The notes under the pieces are model-generated. The model was not told the DNA's origin and ran no database searches. It was given only the letters and a program-made list of their open reading frames with translations. This document shows, piece by piece, positions 54,165-63,139 of a stretch of 64,000 nucleotides of DNA (position 1 is its first letter; each line of letters opens with the position of its first letter). Source of the DNA: CAZMNY01 sp964567745 (GTDB taxonomy: Bacteria > Planctomycetota > Planctomycetia > Pirellulales > Pirellulaceae); assembly GCA_964567745.1 (NCBI GenBank), contig CAZMNY010000008.1, positions 1-64,000 of the forward strand, read 5' to 3'. Both the position numbers and the translations under genes were made by a program.

Positions 54165-56066
54165 ATGCACATGTTTGGTTGTGTCTCTAGTTGCCCGAAA
54201 CGTTGCTGCCCTGCGATCGATCGCGCTTTGCGGATGGCGTTCTTGATAGCTGCCGTTTTCTCGTCGGCCGTATTGCCAGGATTCGCCGACGATCCGACTC
54301 GGGACGACGGTACGCCTCAGGCGCAGCCGCCCCGCGCGAAGACAGAATCCTTGTTGCCGGACGTAACAAAATCGTTCGTCTCGATGCCGAAGTTCGAAGA
54401 ACTGCGAGCCGCGTGGGCCAAGACTCAATTCGGCAAGTTGAGCGATGACCCGCTCATGGCACCTTTCATTGAAGACCTCGATCGTCAGATCGATGAGCGT
54501 CTTGCCCAAACGGGCGCTCGTTTGGGCCTAGCCTGGTCGGACATCAGGACGATTTACAGCGGCGAAATTTGCATTGCGTCGCTTCAGCCCGCCGGTCCCA
54601 AGCCGAAGGAGAACTACGCTCTGGCGGTGTTGGTGGATGTCATGGGCAAAGACAATGCCTTGGCGAACCTACTTAGAAAAGTAGACGCCAACATGATGGG
54701 CCGAAAGGCGGAGAAAGAGGAAAAGACGATTGGCGGAGCGTCCGCAAGCATCTATGTCTTGCCAAAGAAACGCGGTTCGCGAATTCGCCATAAGGCGATT
54801 GTTCTGGTGCACCACGATTGGTTGTTGGCAGTCGATGACGAGTCGATCGCGGAAGACATTGTGGCTCGGATCAACGGAAAACCGGAAACGCCCGCGCTAT
54901 CGAGCGTGGAGGCGTTCAAGCAGGTTATGGCGAAGAGTACCGAATTGGCCAACGGCGCGCCGGCTCATCTGCGCATCTTCGTTGAACCGTTCGGTTTGGC
55001 TGAGGTATCCAAGGCGGCGGAACGGGCTGGTCGACGATCGAGAAAACGACGAACCGACCGAGCTCAAGCCCTGCAAGACCAAGGGTTTTCATGCATTGAG
55101 GGCGTGGGAGCGCAGGTTAGCTTTGCGAGCGGCGGGCAGGACGTGCTGTTTCATGCCTTTGTCCATTGCCCCAAAGAGAAGCGAGTCAAAGCCGCCCAGA
55201 TGCTCGATTTTCCCAATGCGGGCGGGCGACCTTTCGCCTGGACTCCCAAAGACACGGCATCCGTGGTGGCCGTGAATTGGAAGCTACTCAAAGCCTTTAA
55301 GTCTCTCGAGCCGTTGGTCAACGAGATGCTGGGCGATGATGTTTGGGACGAGATTATGGATGGCATCGAGAAGGACAAGAATGGTCCTCAAATCAATCTC
55401 GAAAGGGACTTGGTCGCCCACATGAAAGATCGCTTGACGATTTTCACCGATGTCAAAAAGCCGATCGGTCCGAAGAGCGAGCGATTTGCGGTTGTCGTCG
55501 AATTGAAAGATGCTGTCGCGGTTCGTCGCGCCGTCAAAAAGGCCTTCGAAAATGACGCGTTCGCCAAACCGATTCTGCACAATGGCGAGACGATCTGGGA
55601 TATCAAGGACAAGAATGCGAAGGACCGGCTGTTCAATAATATGTCGGTCGTGGTCAACAAGGATATCTTGCTCATCGGTTCCACGGTCGATTACGTGAAA
55701 GCGTTGATGGATCGCGAGTCGGACAACGCGTTTGTCAAAAGCCAAAACTACATTGCTGTCGAAAACGCATTGAAAGCGCTCGGTGCCAATGGGGACGCGA
55801 TTCGAGGGTTCAGCGACTCTCAACGCTCGACCGAGGCCAACTACGAGATGTTGCGAGCCAATCGATTGCCCGAGTCGAATTCGATGCTCGGCAACTTCCT
55901 CAATGGGCTCTGGCCCACGGGGGACGAAGCCGTCAAACGCGAACCGAAGATTGACGGCACCAAGCTTCCGCCTTTTCAAAAAGTGAAGCATTTTTTCCGA
56001 CCAGGCGGATTCTATATCCACACAAGCGATAGCGGCTGGTCTATCGTCGGTAGTTTGCTGCCCTAA
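54165..56066 (+). CDS. Secreted protein of unknown function, 633 residues
   Basis: A signal peptide (RMAFLIAAVFSSAVLPGFAD) begins about 22 residues in, after a Cys-containing leader (MHMFGCVSSCPKRCCPAIDR). The rest is alternating alpha/beta with repeated motifs (YALAVLVDVMGKDNALANLL, ERFAVVVELKDAVAVRRAVK) that suggest two copies of a ferredoxin-like or DUF3352-like fold. No catalytic motif is seen. Similar long 'membrane or secreted' proteins are common in planctomycetes. AAGGAG sits eight bases before ATG 54165. Confidence 0.8.
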   Translation: MHMFGCVSSCPKRCCPAIDRALRMAFLIAAVFSSAVLPGFADDPTRDDGTPQAQPPRAKTESLLPDVTKSFVSMPKFEELRAAWAKTQFGKLSDDPLMAPFIEDLDRQIDERLAQTGARLGLAWSDIRTIYSGEICIASLQPAGPKPKENYALAVLVDVMGKDNALANLLRKVDANMMGRKAEKEEKTIGGASASIYVLPKKRGSRIRHKAIVLVHHDWLLAVDDESIAEDIVARINGKPETPALSSVEAFKQVMAKSTELANGAPAHLRIFVEPFGLAEVSKAAERAGRRSRKRRTDRAQALQDQGFSCIEGVGAQVSFASGGQDVLFHAFVHCPKEKRVKAAQMLDFPNAGGRPFAWTPKDTASVVAVNWKLLKAFKSLEPLVNEMLGDDVWDEIMDGIEKDKNGPQINLERDLVAHMKDRLTIFTDVKKPIGPKSERFAVVVELKDAVAVRRAVKKAFENDAFAKPILHNGETIWDIKDKNAKDRLFNNMSVVVNKDILLIGSTVDYVKALMDRESDNAFVKSQNYIAVENALKALGANGDAIRGFSDSQRSTEANYEMLRANRLPESNSMLGNFLNGLWPTGDEAVKREPKIDGTKLPPFQKVKHFFRPGGFYIHTSDSGWSIVGSLLP

Positions 56067-56198
56067 TGCTGTGTTACAGCTTGGAATTGGGATCGACAAT
56101 TCGTTTGGTCAACGCCCGCCACGGCGAATCGGGTGCGCCACCCTAAAACTAAGGCGTAACGCAGCACTAGCCGTAGAGCATTGGGAGCGCAACAGCAA

Positions 56199-57200
56199 TC
56201 ATCTCCAACGAAACTCGGCGACGATCGGATAGTGGTCGCTCAGATCGCGCTCGGCTGCCGGTATGTCGTAGTACACGTCGCGATGTTCTTTGTCGGGTTT
56301 GCCTTGAATGGCTAAGTCGGGTCGGATTTGAACGCGATTCAACACGAGCTTAGAGTCACCTTTTTTCGAGACAAGTTGAGGGCTGACCAATATCCGATCG
56401 AACTGAGCGCCGATCATGTGGGTGGCTCGCTTGTCGTTCGAGATCTTTGAGTGAAGGTCGACGAGATCATCGTCCGGGCTGCTTGTGCCCTTTCCGGCAA
56501 AGACGCCGATCTCGCTGCCCCCGCCGGCAGGCGTCTTCTCCTCGCTATTGAAGTCGCCGAGCACTATCAGATTGTCTTCTCGCTGACGTTCCTCGTCCAA
56601 CCAAGCCTTGGCCAGCATGGCTTGACGTTGTCGAATCTTGGTGGCGCTCGCGCTGGCTCGCAGATGCAGATTGAGCATTGTCAGGGTAGTCGCCTGCTCG
56701 CCCTTGCCCCACCGAAACCTGGCCCACTGGTGTTTGGATATGTTGTAGAAACGCTTGTCTCCGAATTGTTCGTTCGATTGCAGACGTCGCCCGAATTCGA
56801 TCATGCCGCTTTGGTAGAGGATGGCTACGTCTTGTTCCGTGTAAAAATCGGAGCCGAGGACGAAGGCGATTCGGTAGTTCAGGTTGTGCTCTTTGCGCAG
56901 TTGCTGGCAGAGGTAATACAAGACTTGCTGGTTCTCGACTTCTTGCAAGGCGATGATCGTCGGCTTCATTTCGGCGATGGCTTTGGCGACGTGATCTCGC
57001 TTCCAATTCCAATCTTCGCGCGACGGTGCCGTGAGTTTCTTGGCGAGCTTGCTAAAGTTGTCGTCCGGGTTTTCGTCAAAAAACCACTCCAGATTCCAAG
57101 TCGCAACGACAAGTTTATCGGGCCGCTTGTCGGCTTGAGCGAGATCGCAGGATTGGGCGACGAGAATCACGACGAAGATGTAGCGAAAAGGAAACATCAA
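56199..57200 (-). CDS. Secreted endonuclease/exonuclease/phosphatase-family protein
   Basis: A 333-residue exported protein (signal FRYIFVVILVAQSCDLAQA) of the EEP superfamily (DNase I, sphingomyelinase, inositol-phosphatase-like). The metal and catalytic residues are seen in VATWNLEWFF, IALQEVENQQVL (Glu), LVNLHLRASA-like TMLNLHLRASA, LIVLGDFNSEE (Asp, Asn) and LSDHYPIVAEF (His). It probably cleaves phosphodiester or phosphomonoester bonds outside the cytoplasm. The exact substrate is unknown. Confidence 0.9.
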   Translation of the reverse strand: MMFPFRYIFVVILVAQSCDLAQADKRPDKLVVATWNLEWFFDENPDDNFSKLAKKLTAPSREDWNWKRDHVAKAIAEMKPTIIALQEVENQQVLYYLCQQLRKEHNLNYRIAFVLGSDFYTEQDVAILYQSGMIEFGRRLQSNEQFGDKRFYNISKHQWARFRWGKGEQATTLTMLNLHLRASASATKIRQRQAMLAKAWLDEERQREDNLIVLGDFNSEEKTPAGGGSEIGVFAGKGTSSPDDDLVDLHSKISNDKRATHMIGAQFDRILVSPQLVSKKGDSKLVLNRVQIRPDLAIQGKPDKEHRDVYYDIPAAERDLSDHYPIVAEFRWR

Positions 57201-57527
57201 TGTTGTCCTGCTTGGTGTTATCGAGTGGGGTTGAACGGATTGGTTCGCCGAGGCGGATCGTGGTTGACACTGAGCTATCCGTTTTTCGCCGCGAATCGAA
57301 AAAACGTGGCGATTTTCGGCGATTGGTAATTTTCTAATCTAATGCCTGTGCTAGAGTGCAACGTACCCGAACGGAATTGGGACATCGAGATCACAAGGTG
57401 CCGTGGGCAGCATACGGCTTATTGTGAAATTCGGACTTGCGTCCGCCGATTTCCGGATTCACTCGATGTTCGATCACGCGAGGGTACTCGCCACCATGCA
57501 TTTAAGACCCAACCAAGCCGCGCTGCA

Positions 57528-58568
57528 ATGACCCACCCGCCGATTCAGTTATCGAACCGGATTTCTCACGATTTCCGTACGCCGTTGACCGTGATCAAGG
57601 AGTACGCGTCGATCATTCGCGACGGTATTGTTGGCGAAGTTAACGCCGAACAATCACGTATGTTGAACGTCATCGACGATCGAGCCGACGACATTTATCT
57701 GCTCGTCGACAACCTGTTGTTTCTCTCCCAGGCCGACGCCAATCCTCTGCTCAACGATCGTCGCCGAGTTGACTTGAGTCAGCTCATTGGCGATGTGTTT
57801 CTCCAGATGGCGCCGCGATGCCGTTTGCAAGGTTGTGAGATTGTGCTGAGTGAGCACGATGCTGACTCAAACGACTGTTATTGCGACGACCAACGGCTTA
57901 GCCACGCGCTGCGCAACATCGTCAGCTTTGCTGTGAAGCATCGGGGCGGCGCGGAACAAATCCAAGTTCAGCTCGAGCCCGATGGCGTCGGCAACAACCT
58001 GCTTGTCTCGCTGCCCGTCGTTTTGGACAGCGATGCTGAGTCGTTAGAGGAATTGAGACCGGTCGATCTTGGGGTTGGTCTCGATGTGGCCGAACAGCTT
58101 GTGCGGCTGAGTTTCGGAAAACTCGAAATCAAGCGAGATCCCGGCTCGGACGATTCGACTGAAACCAGGATCGAATTCTCAATACCACGGTTTGAGCGAG
58201 ACGACGTTGTACGACGTTACGTCGATTGGTTTAGCGGTTCGCCGACCGCAATCGAAGCCGAGATATTTCTATTGGAAGACCCACAGCACGAGTCGAGTTC
58301 GGGCCGCCCAACGCGTCTCGAGAGCACTCTCCGTTACGTGCTTGAAGCGAGCGAGTTGCTCGTCGAGTACGGTGAATCGAGCTGGCTTGTTGTCTCGCCG
58401 CGATGCATCAATCGGACTGACCTACTTGCGAGAATCGGCGAGCTGAACAGCGAGCTTGGCCGCGAGTGCGACATGAACCTGGCGAGGCACAAGGCACCGA
58501 TGAATCAAGGCGCTCGCGTTGTGTTGGCTGCGGTCGAAGAGCTGACCGAGTCGTTCTTGGCGATTTGA
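57528..58568 (+). CDS. Histidine-kinase-like protein with HisKA domain
   Basis: Starting at ATG 57528 (MTHPPIQLSN), the protein of about 346 residues has a HisKA dimerisation domain with the phosphoacceptor in NRISHDFRTPLTVIKEYASI. The ATPase half keeps an N-box-like stretch (HALRNIVSFAVKH) and a G2-like one (LGVGLDVAEQLVRL), but the G1 box (DxGxG) is not recognisable (VLDSDAES). The C-terminal 110 residues are a separate region. There is no sensor domain or membrane helix. A longer start at 57342 is open. Autokinase activity is doubtful. Confidence 0.8.
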   Translation: MTHPPIQLSNRISHDFRTPLTVIKEYASIIRDGIVGEVNAEQSRMLNVIDDRADDIYLLVDNLLFLSQADANPLLNDRRRVDLSQLIGDVFLQMAPRCRLQGCEIVLSEHDADSNDCYCDDQRLSHALRNIVSFAVKHRGGAEQIQVQLEPDGVGNNLLVSLPVVLDSDAESLEELRPVDLGVGLDVAEQLVRLSFGKLEIKRDPGSDDSTETRIEFSIPRFERDDVVRRYVDWFSGSPTAIEAEIFLLEDPQHESSSGRPTRLESTLRYVLEASELLVEYGESSWLVVSPRCINRTDLLARIGELNSELGRECDMNLARHKAPMNQGARVVLAAVEELTESFLAI

Positions 58569-58586
58569 GTTGTCAGCGTGCCGACG

Positions 58587-59447
58587 TCAACTCGGCTTGT
58601 TCGACACAACTCGATGAAAGTGCAAACGCACCTCGCCGTCGACGACTCGCCTCACTCCTTCGACAAGGCATCTCGGCTCGTTGTCTTCTTGGCCGGTGCG
58701 GAGAATATCGTCGAGCTTGGCACCGGGCGGGACGACGAAAGTCGATTGGTTGATAATTTGATTGCCAGCGTCCAACTCGGGCACAATAAAGTGGCAGGTC
58801 GCTCCGAACGTCAGCATTCGCGAGCTGTGCGCGTCTCGATAGGGTTGAATTCCCGGAAAGCCGGGGAGCAGCCCGTGGTGGAGATTGATGATCCTCCCGC
58901 CAGCGTACTTCCAGCATGTGGCGGCGGGTAAGATTCGCATGTATCGAGCGAGAATGACGTAGTCGATTTCGAATTCGTCCAGCAGATCAACTAGGTTATC
59001 GTCATCCGCTCGGCCCTTGCTATCCCCGACGTTTCGCCAGGGCACGTCGAACTGTTCTGCGATACTGCGACAGGCGTTTCGGTTCCCAATCATGACGGCG
59101 GGCGTCGCCTTCAATTGCCCGTCGCGGATAGCCCGAAGCAAAGCCAAAGGCGGCTCGGGTCGGTACGTTGTGCATATCGCCAGTCGCGGCTTCTTCGCTC
59201 GCTCATCAGGCGACCAAACTCGAACCGACAGATTCTTCAGCCGACCGATTTCGGACAACGACGAACGGAGTGTGTCGAGTTGTTCGCTGGGAAGCTCGAT
59301 ACGCAGCAGCATCGCGAATAGCGCTTCTTCGTCGTGGTCGTACATCTGGATTTCGCCAATGTTGGCCCCTTCACCGGTCACGTGGTGAATAATCGGGTCC
59401 GCCAACCCTACGTTGTCCGGTCCAACGGCTGTGATCACGATCTGCAT
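58587..59447 (-). CDS. purU: Formyltetrahydrofolate deformylase
   Basis: PurU hydrolyses 10-formyl-tetrahydrofolate to formate and tetrahydrofolate, supplying formate and balancing one-carbon pools in the cytosol. The 286-residue protein has an N-terminal ACT domain (VITAVGPDNVGLADPIIHHV) and a formyltransferase catalytic domain with YVILARYMRIL, the Asn-His pair in IINLHHGLLPGFPG and the Asp in VPELDAGNQI. Size is typical (280-290). It converges with the histidine-kinase-like gene 18 bp away. Confidence 0.92.
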   Translation of the reverse strand: MQIVITAVGPDNVGLADPIIHHVTGEGANIGEIQMYDHDEEALFAMLLRIELPSEQLDTLRSSLSEIGRLKNLSVRVWSPDERAKKPRLAICTTYRPEPPLALLRAIRDGQLKATPAVMIGNRNACRSIAEQFDVPWRNVGDSKGRADDDNLVDLLDEFEIDYVILARYMRILPAATCWKYAGGRIINLHHGLLPGFPGIQPYRDAHSSRMLTFGATCHFIVPELDAGNQIINQSTFVVPPGAKLDDILRTGQEDNEPRCLVEGVRRVVDGEVRLHFHRVVSNKPS

Positions 59448-59637
59448 GTCTCGAATTTAACTCCGTCGTTGGATTCGCTCGGACCGGTTCGCATCAGCCG
59501 CTTCAGGGTTGGGGCGGTTCAACTGGCCCGTCAAAGGATAGCGGGCCTCGAAAAATGAACCAATCCCTTCTTGCCCAATCAAACCCGTTTGTTACGCTGT
59601 CAGCCGTTCCTGCTCGTTGCTCGTAATTGGGATTCCC

Positions 59638-60078
59638 ATGGTTAAATTGGGCGGCAAGCCAACACGGAGCTCGCTGGGAGCCGACGAGGTCTTGTGCGAC
59701 CACTGTACGGCCAAGTGTTGTCGGTATTTCGCCTTGCCGATTGAGAAGCCGAAGAATTTCCGCGACTTTGAGTTTCTTCGCTGGTATTTGCTACACGACC
59801 GGGCCTCAATCTTCACAGAAGATGGCGACTGGTACTTGCTCGTCCACACCCAGTGCAAACATCTGCTCGAGAACAATCTTTGCGGAATCTACGAGACAAG
59901 GCCTCAGATATGTCGCGAGTATTCTGCGGATGATTGCGAATACGACGACGATTGGACCTATGAACAGTACTTTGAGACGCCCGAGCAGGTCGCCGAATAT
60001 GCGGAAGCCGTCCTGCCTCGGCGCGGTCGAGATTCGATTCGCAGCGCCAAGCCAAACTCTCTACCGCTAATTCAGTGA
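59638..60078 (+). CDS. YkgJ-family zinc/iron-chelating cysteine-cluster protein
   Basis: This 146-residue protein has the YkgJ (CxxCxxxCC) cluster: CDHCTAKCCRYF at the N-terminus, HTQCKHLLENNLCGIYETRP and QICREYSADDCEYDDD. These motifs coordinate a metal, probably Fe-S or zinc. The function of the family is uncertain. ATG 59638 was chosen over an upstream in-frame TTG at 59617. HisS follows 88 bp downstream on the same strand. Confidence 0.9.
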   Translation: MVKLGGKPTRSSLGADEVLCDHCTAKCCRYFALPIEKPKNFRDFEFLRWYLLHDRASIFTEDGDWYLLVHTQCKHLLENNLCGIYETRPQICREYSADDCEYDDDWTYEQYFETPEQVAEYAEAVLPRRGRDSIRSAKPNSLPLIQ

Positions 60079-60166
60079 ACTTCATTAGCGCCCACAGCGT
60101 CCATGGTTGTTGGCCTGCCTAGTATCGGCCCAACCTGCTCAAGCCAAGAAAGCAAAGTCTGAGACG

Positions 60167-61495
60167 ATGATCGAGCCACGCATATTAAAAGGGTTTCGCG
60201 ACTACTTGCCGGAATCGATGATGCCGCGAGAGCGGTTGATGGAGACATCGCGAGCGGTTTACCGGTCGTTTGGATTTTGCCCGATTGATACGCCGGCGCT
60301 GGAGTATCGCGAAACTCTGCTGGGCAAGGGAAGTGAAGAAACCGATCGACAAACCTATACGTTTCAGGATCATGGGAAGCGCGACGTTGGGATGCGATTC
60401 GATTTGACCGTGCCGCTTGCCCGTTTTGCTGCGATGTACATCAACGACCTCGGCGTGCCCTTCAAGCGATACCAATTGGGCGCCGTCTGGCGAGGAGAGA
60501 ACACACAGCGCGGTCGGTATCGCGAGTTCATGCAGTGCGACTTCGACACGATTGGGACGAGTGCGGTTGCCGCCGACATCGAAACGGCTCTCGTGATCAA
60601 CGAACTGATGTTGGCGATCGGCGTCGGCGGATTTCAAATCAAACTTAACAATCGGCAGGTGCTAAACGGCTTGCTCGAGAAGGTGGGGCTCGCCGACAAG
60701 TCCCGTGAGGTCCTGCGATCTCTCGACAAGCTCCCCAAGATTGGTCGAGAGAAAACGTCGGCCGAGATGGTTGCGACATCGGGTGCGAGCGAATCGCAAG
60801 TCGAACAAGTATTGCGATTGTCCGAATTGTCGGGAGACACCGATTCGATTCTGATCGAACTCGATAAGATGCTCGAGGGGAGTGAAGTCGGTCAGGCGGG
60901 GGTCGAGCGATTGCGAGCTATTGTGTCTGGGTTTAGTGCGGCGGGTGCCGATCCGTCACGGCTGTCTCTGGACGTTTCCATCGCTCGCGGGCTCGACTAT
61001 TACACTGGTGCCGTCTTCGAGACCTTTCTCGACGATCTGCCGAATATCGGCAGCGTCTGTTCGGGCGGCCGATACGACAATTTGGCTCAACTGTTTACCA
61101 AGAAGGAACTGCCTGGAATCGGCGCCTCGCTTGGCTTGGACCGGCTGCAAGCGGCCCTTGAGGATCTTGGCAAGATCGAGAAAGTCCGCACGCCTGCCGA
61201 CCTATTGGTGGTCTATTTCGACGCGTCCCGACTTAGTGATTACTTGAGGATCTCGGCCTGTTTACGCTCGGCGGGAATTGGAGTCGAGTTGTATCCGGAG
61301 CCGAAGAAACTCAAGCAGCAGCTCAAGTACGCTGATCGCCGCGGTTTTCGCACCGCGTTGATCATTGGCGAGAGCGAATTCGCCGAGAATCAATGTCAGC
61401 TCAAAGACATGAATCGTGGTGAAAGCCAGACAATCGCCTTGGAGCCGGGATGCGAGTCGCTGATCGAGGCTGTCCAGCGTTTGGTTACAGATTGA
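60167..61495 (+). CDS. hisS: Histidyl-tRNA synthetase
   Basis: This class II aminoacyl-tRNA synthetase charges tRNA-His. The start at 60167 (MIEPRILKGFRDYLPE) fits relatives. Motif 2 is GAVWRGENTQRGRYREFMQCD, His-specific motifs are SIARGLDYYTG and SVCSGGRYDNL, and motif 3 is GIGASLGLDRL. A C-terminal anticodon-binding domain (residues about 345-442) follows. Length about 442 residues is within the normal range. It is an essential, cytosolic enzyme. Confidence 0.97.
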   Translation: MIEPRILKGFRDYLPESMMPRERLMETSRAVYRSFGFCPIDTPALEYRETLLGKGSEETDRQTYTFQDHGKRDVGMRFDLTVPLARFAAMYINDLGVPFKRYQLGAVWRGENTQRGRYREFMQCDFDTIGTSAVAADIETALVINELMLAIGVGGFQIKLNNRQVLNGLLEKVGLADKSREVLRSLDKLPKIGREKTSAEMVATSGASESQVEQVLRLSELSGDTDSILIELDKMLEGSEVGQAGVERLRAIVSGFSAAGADPSRLSLDVSIARGLDYYTGAVFETFLDDLPNIGSVCSGGRYDNLAQLFTKKELPGIGASLGLDRLQAALEDLGKIEKVRTPADLLVVYFDASRLSDYLRISACLRSAGIGVELYPEPKKLKQQLKYADRRGFRTALIIGESEFAENQCQLKDMNRGESQTIALEPGCESLIEAVQRLVTD

Positions 61496-61658
61496 GTGCA
61501 AACGGGTCGCGTCCACGAGTTTTCTTGAGTCGCCCCATGCTGGCCCCGGCATGTTATGATAGGGGTGTCGATTCCGTCGCAAGGCGGATCGAGATTCCAC
61601 AGTTTGGCTACGGCCGGCTGGCATCAAGCCGCCCTAAACTAAGAGCGAGGCAAGTTAC

Positions 61659-61784
61659 GTGTTGTTGGCAAAAGTCTGGGCATTCGGATACGCATTGGTA
61701 ATTCTCGGCATCATTCTCGGCGGCGTTGCCATAGCGCGCCCAAGTCGCAGAAAGCCTGAGAAGAAAGAAATGCCAAAGATCTAG
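61659..61784 (+). CDS. 41-residue single-helix membrane protein
   Basis: GTG 61659 begins a 41-residue frame with one membrane helix (WAFGYALVILGIILGGVAIA) and a basic tail (RPSRRKPEKKEMPKI). Helix-plus-basic-tail composition and its position in the gap after hisS suggest a real small protein with the N-terminus outside. I recall very similar short proteins in planctomycetes, but cannot name a function. Confidence 0.62.
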   Translation: MLLAKVWAFGYALVILGIILGGVAIARPSRRKPEKKEMPKI

Positions 61785-61866
61785 CCCGCCGCGTCAGCGA
61801 GGGGTGCCGAGACCCGCCGCGTCAGCACGGAATCGTCCTGCCACGCGACGCGAACAACTGGCCCAT

Positions 61867-63015
61867 TCAGGCAGCGCTTGCCCGACGGTTGTTGACGAAA
61901 TCGTCGATCGCGTCGATAACACGCGTCTGTTCCGCCTCGGTCAATTCGGCGAAAATCGGCAGACTAAGTACTTCCGCCGCGGCCCGGTCCGTCTCCGGCA
62001 ATTCACCCGTTCGCATCGGCGTGTTCTGGAAGCAGACTTGTCGGTGGATTGGGATCGGATAGTAAATCTCCGCCCCGATTCCTTGTTGAGCCAAGGTCTC
62101 TCGCATGGCGCCACGGGCGTCTCGTGGAACTCGAATCGTAAACTGGTTCCACACGTGACGTCCGTCGATCTCTTGAGGGATCGTGATCTGTTCGTCGAGT
62201 CCTCGCTCGGCAAACAGCGCTTGATAGCGCTGAGCGTTGGCGCGACGTTGCTGGGTCCACTCTTCCAAATGGCGGAGTTTGACAGCAAGCGCGGCGGCTT
62301 GCATGGTGTCGAGTCGGCTGTTGATGCCCAAAACCTTGTGTTCGTATCGAGGCCGCATTCCATGGGCGGCGAATAGCCGAAGCCGATCGGCTAAGTCTTC
62401 ATCGTTCGTGACGAGCATGCCGCCGTCGCCGAGGCCGCCAAGGTTCTTGGTTGGATAGAAGCTGAAGCAGCCGACCTTGCCTAGTGATCCGACGCCTTCA
62501 CCATCGAGATTCGACCCGATTGCTTGGGCCGCGTCTTCGACAATCGCCACGTTCGCCTGTTCAGCGATGCGAACGATTTGTTTCATTTTTGCCGGCTGGC
62601 CGAACAGGTGAACGGGAATGACGGCTTTGGTCTTCGGCGTGATTGCCCGCTCAATCGAGTCAGGGCAAATGTTGAACGTGTCTGGCTCGATGTCGGCAAA
62701 AACGGGCACAGCGCCAAGTCGCGTGATCGCACTGACAGTGGCGAAAAATGTGAAGCTGGGCGCTATGACTTCGTCGCCAGGGCCGACGTCCAAGGCCATC
62801 AGGGACAGCAGAAGGGCGTCGCTTCCTGAAGCGCATCCGATGGCGTGTTTCGTTTGACAGAGCGAAGCAACTTGATCTTCAAGTTCTCGAACAGGCATGC
62901 CGTGGAGAAAACGTCCCGAGTCAAAAACGTCCGCAAATGCCTGCAGAATCTCGTCGCGAAGGGGTTGATTTCCTCGCTGAACGTCTAGAAGCGGCACTCC
63001 ATTGTTGCTTGCCAT
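61867..63015 (-). CDS. DegT/DnrJ/EryC1/StrS-family PLP aminotransferase
   Basis: A 382-residue cytosolic sugar aminotransferase that makes amino sugars on nucleotide-linked carriers. Visible features: ASGSDALLLSLMAL and DEVIAPSFTFFATVSAITRL, the VEDAAQAIGS Asp that contacts PLP, the Lys in CFSFYPTKNLGGLGDGGML that forms the Schiff base, and DTMQAAALAVKLRHLEEW. It would serve polysaccharide or surface-glycan synthesis. The specific sugar cannot be read. Confidence 0.94.
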   Translation of the reverse strand: MASNNGVPLLDVQRGNQPLRDEILQAFADVFDSGRFLHGMPVRELEDQVASLCQTKHAIGCASGSDALLLSLMALDVGPGDEVIAPSFTFFATVSAITRLGAVPVFADIEPDTFNICPDSIERAITPKTKAVIPVHLFGQPAKMKQIVRIAEQANVAIVEDAAQAIGSNLDGEGVGSLGKVGCFSFYPTKNLGGLGDGGMLVTNDEDLADRLRLFAAHGMRPRYEHKVLGINSRLDTMQAAALAVKLRHLEEWTQQRRANAQRYQALFAERGLDEQITIPQEIDGRHVWNQFTIRVPRDARGAMRETLAQQGIGAEIYYPIPIHRQVCFQNTPMRTGELPETDRAAAEVLSLPIFAELTEAEQTRVIDAIDDFVNNRRASAA

Positions 63016-63139
63016 CCATGGGCTCCTTGCCGTCGGTATCGAACGGAAGAAGGATAGGCGTGGCTTCGAGTTTGGTCAAGGCGTGATCGCGTTCGCTATA
63101 AGTGCCTATTTTGCCACGATTTAAGCGATCTGTTAGGCG

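Noticed and set aside
55284..56099. A 271-residue minus-strand open frame
   Set aside because: It is antisense to the 633-residue secreted protein, which has a signal peptide and ribosome-binding site.
56451..57329. A 292-residue plus-strand open frame
   Set aside because: It is antisense to the EEP-family gene with all catalytic motifs present.
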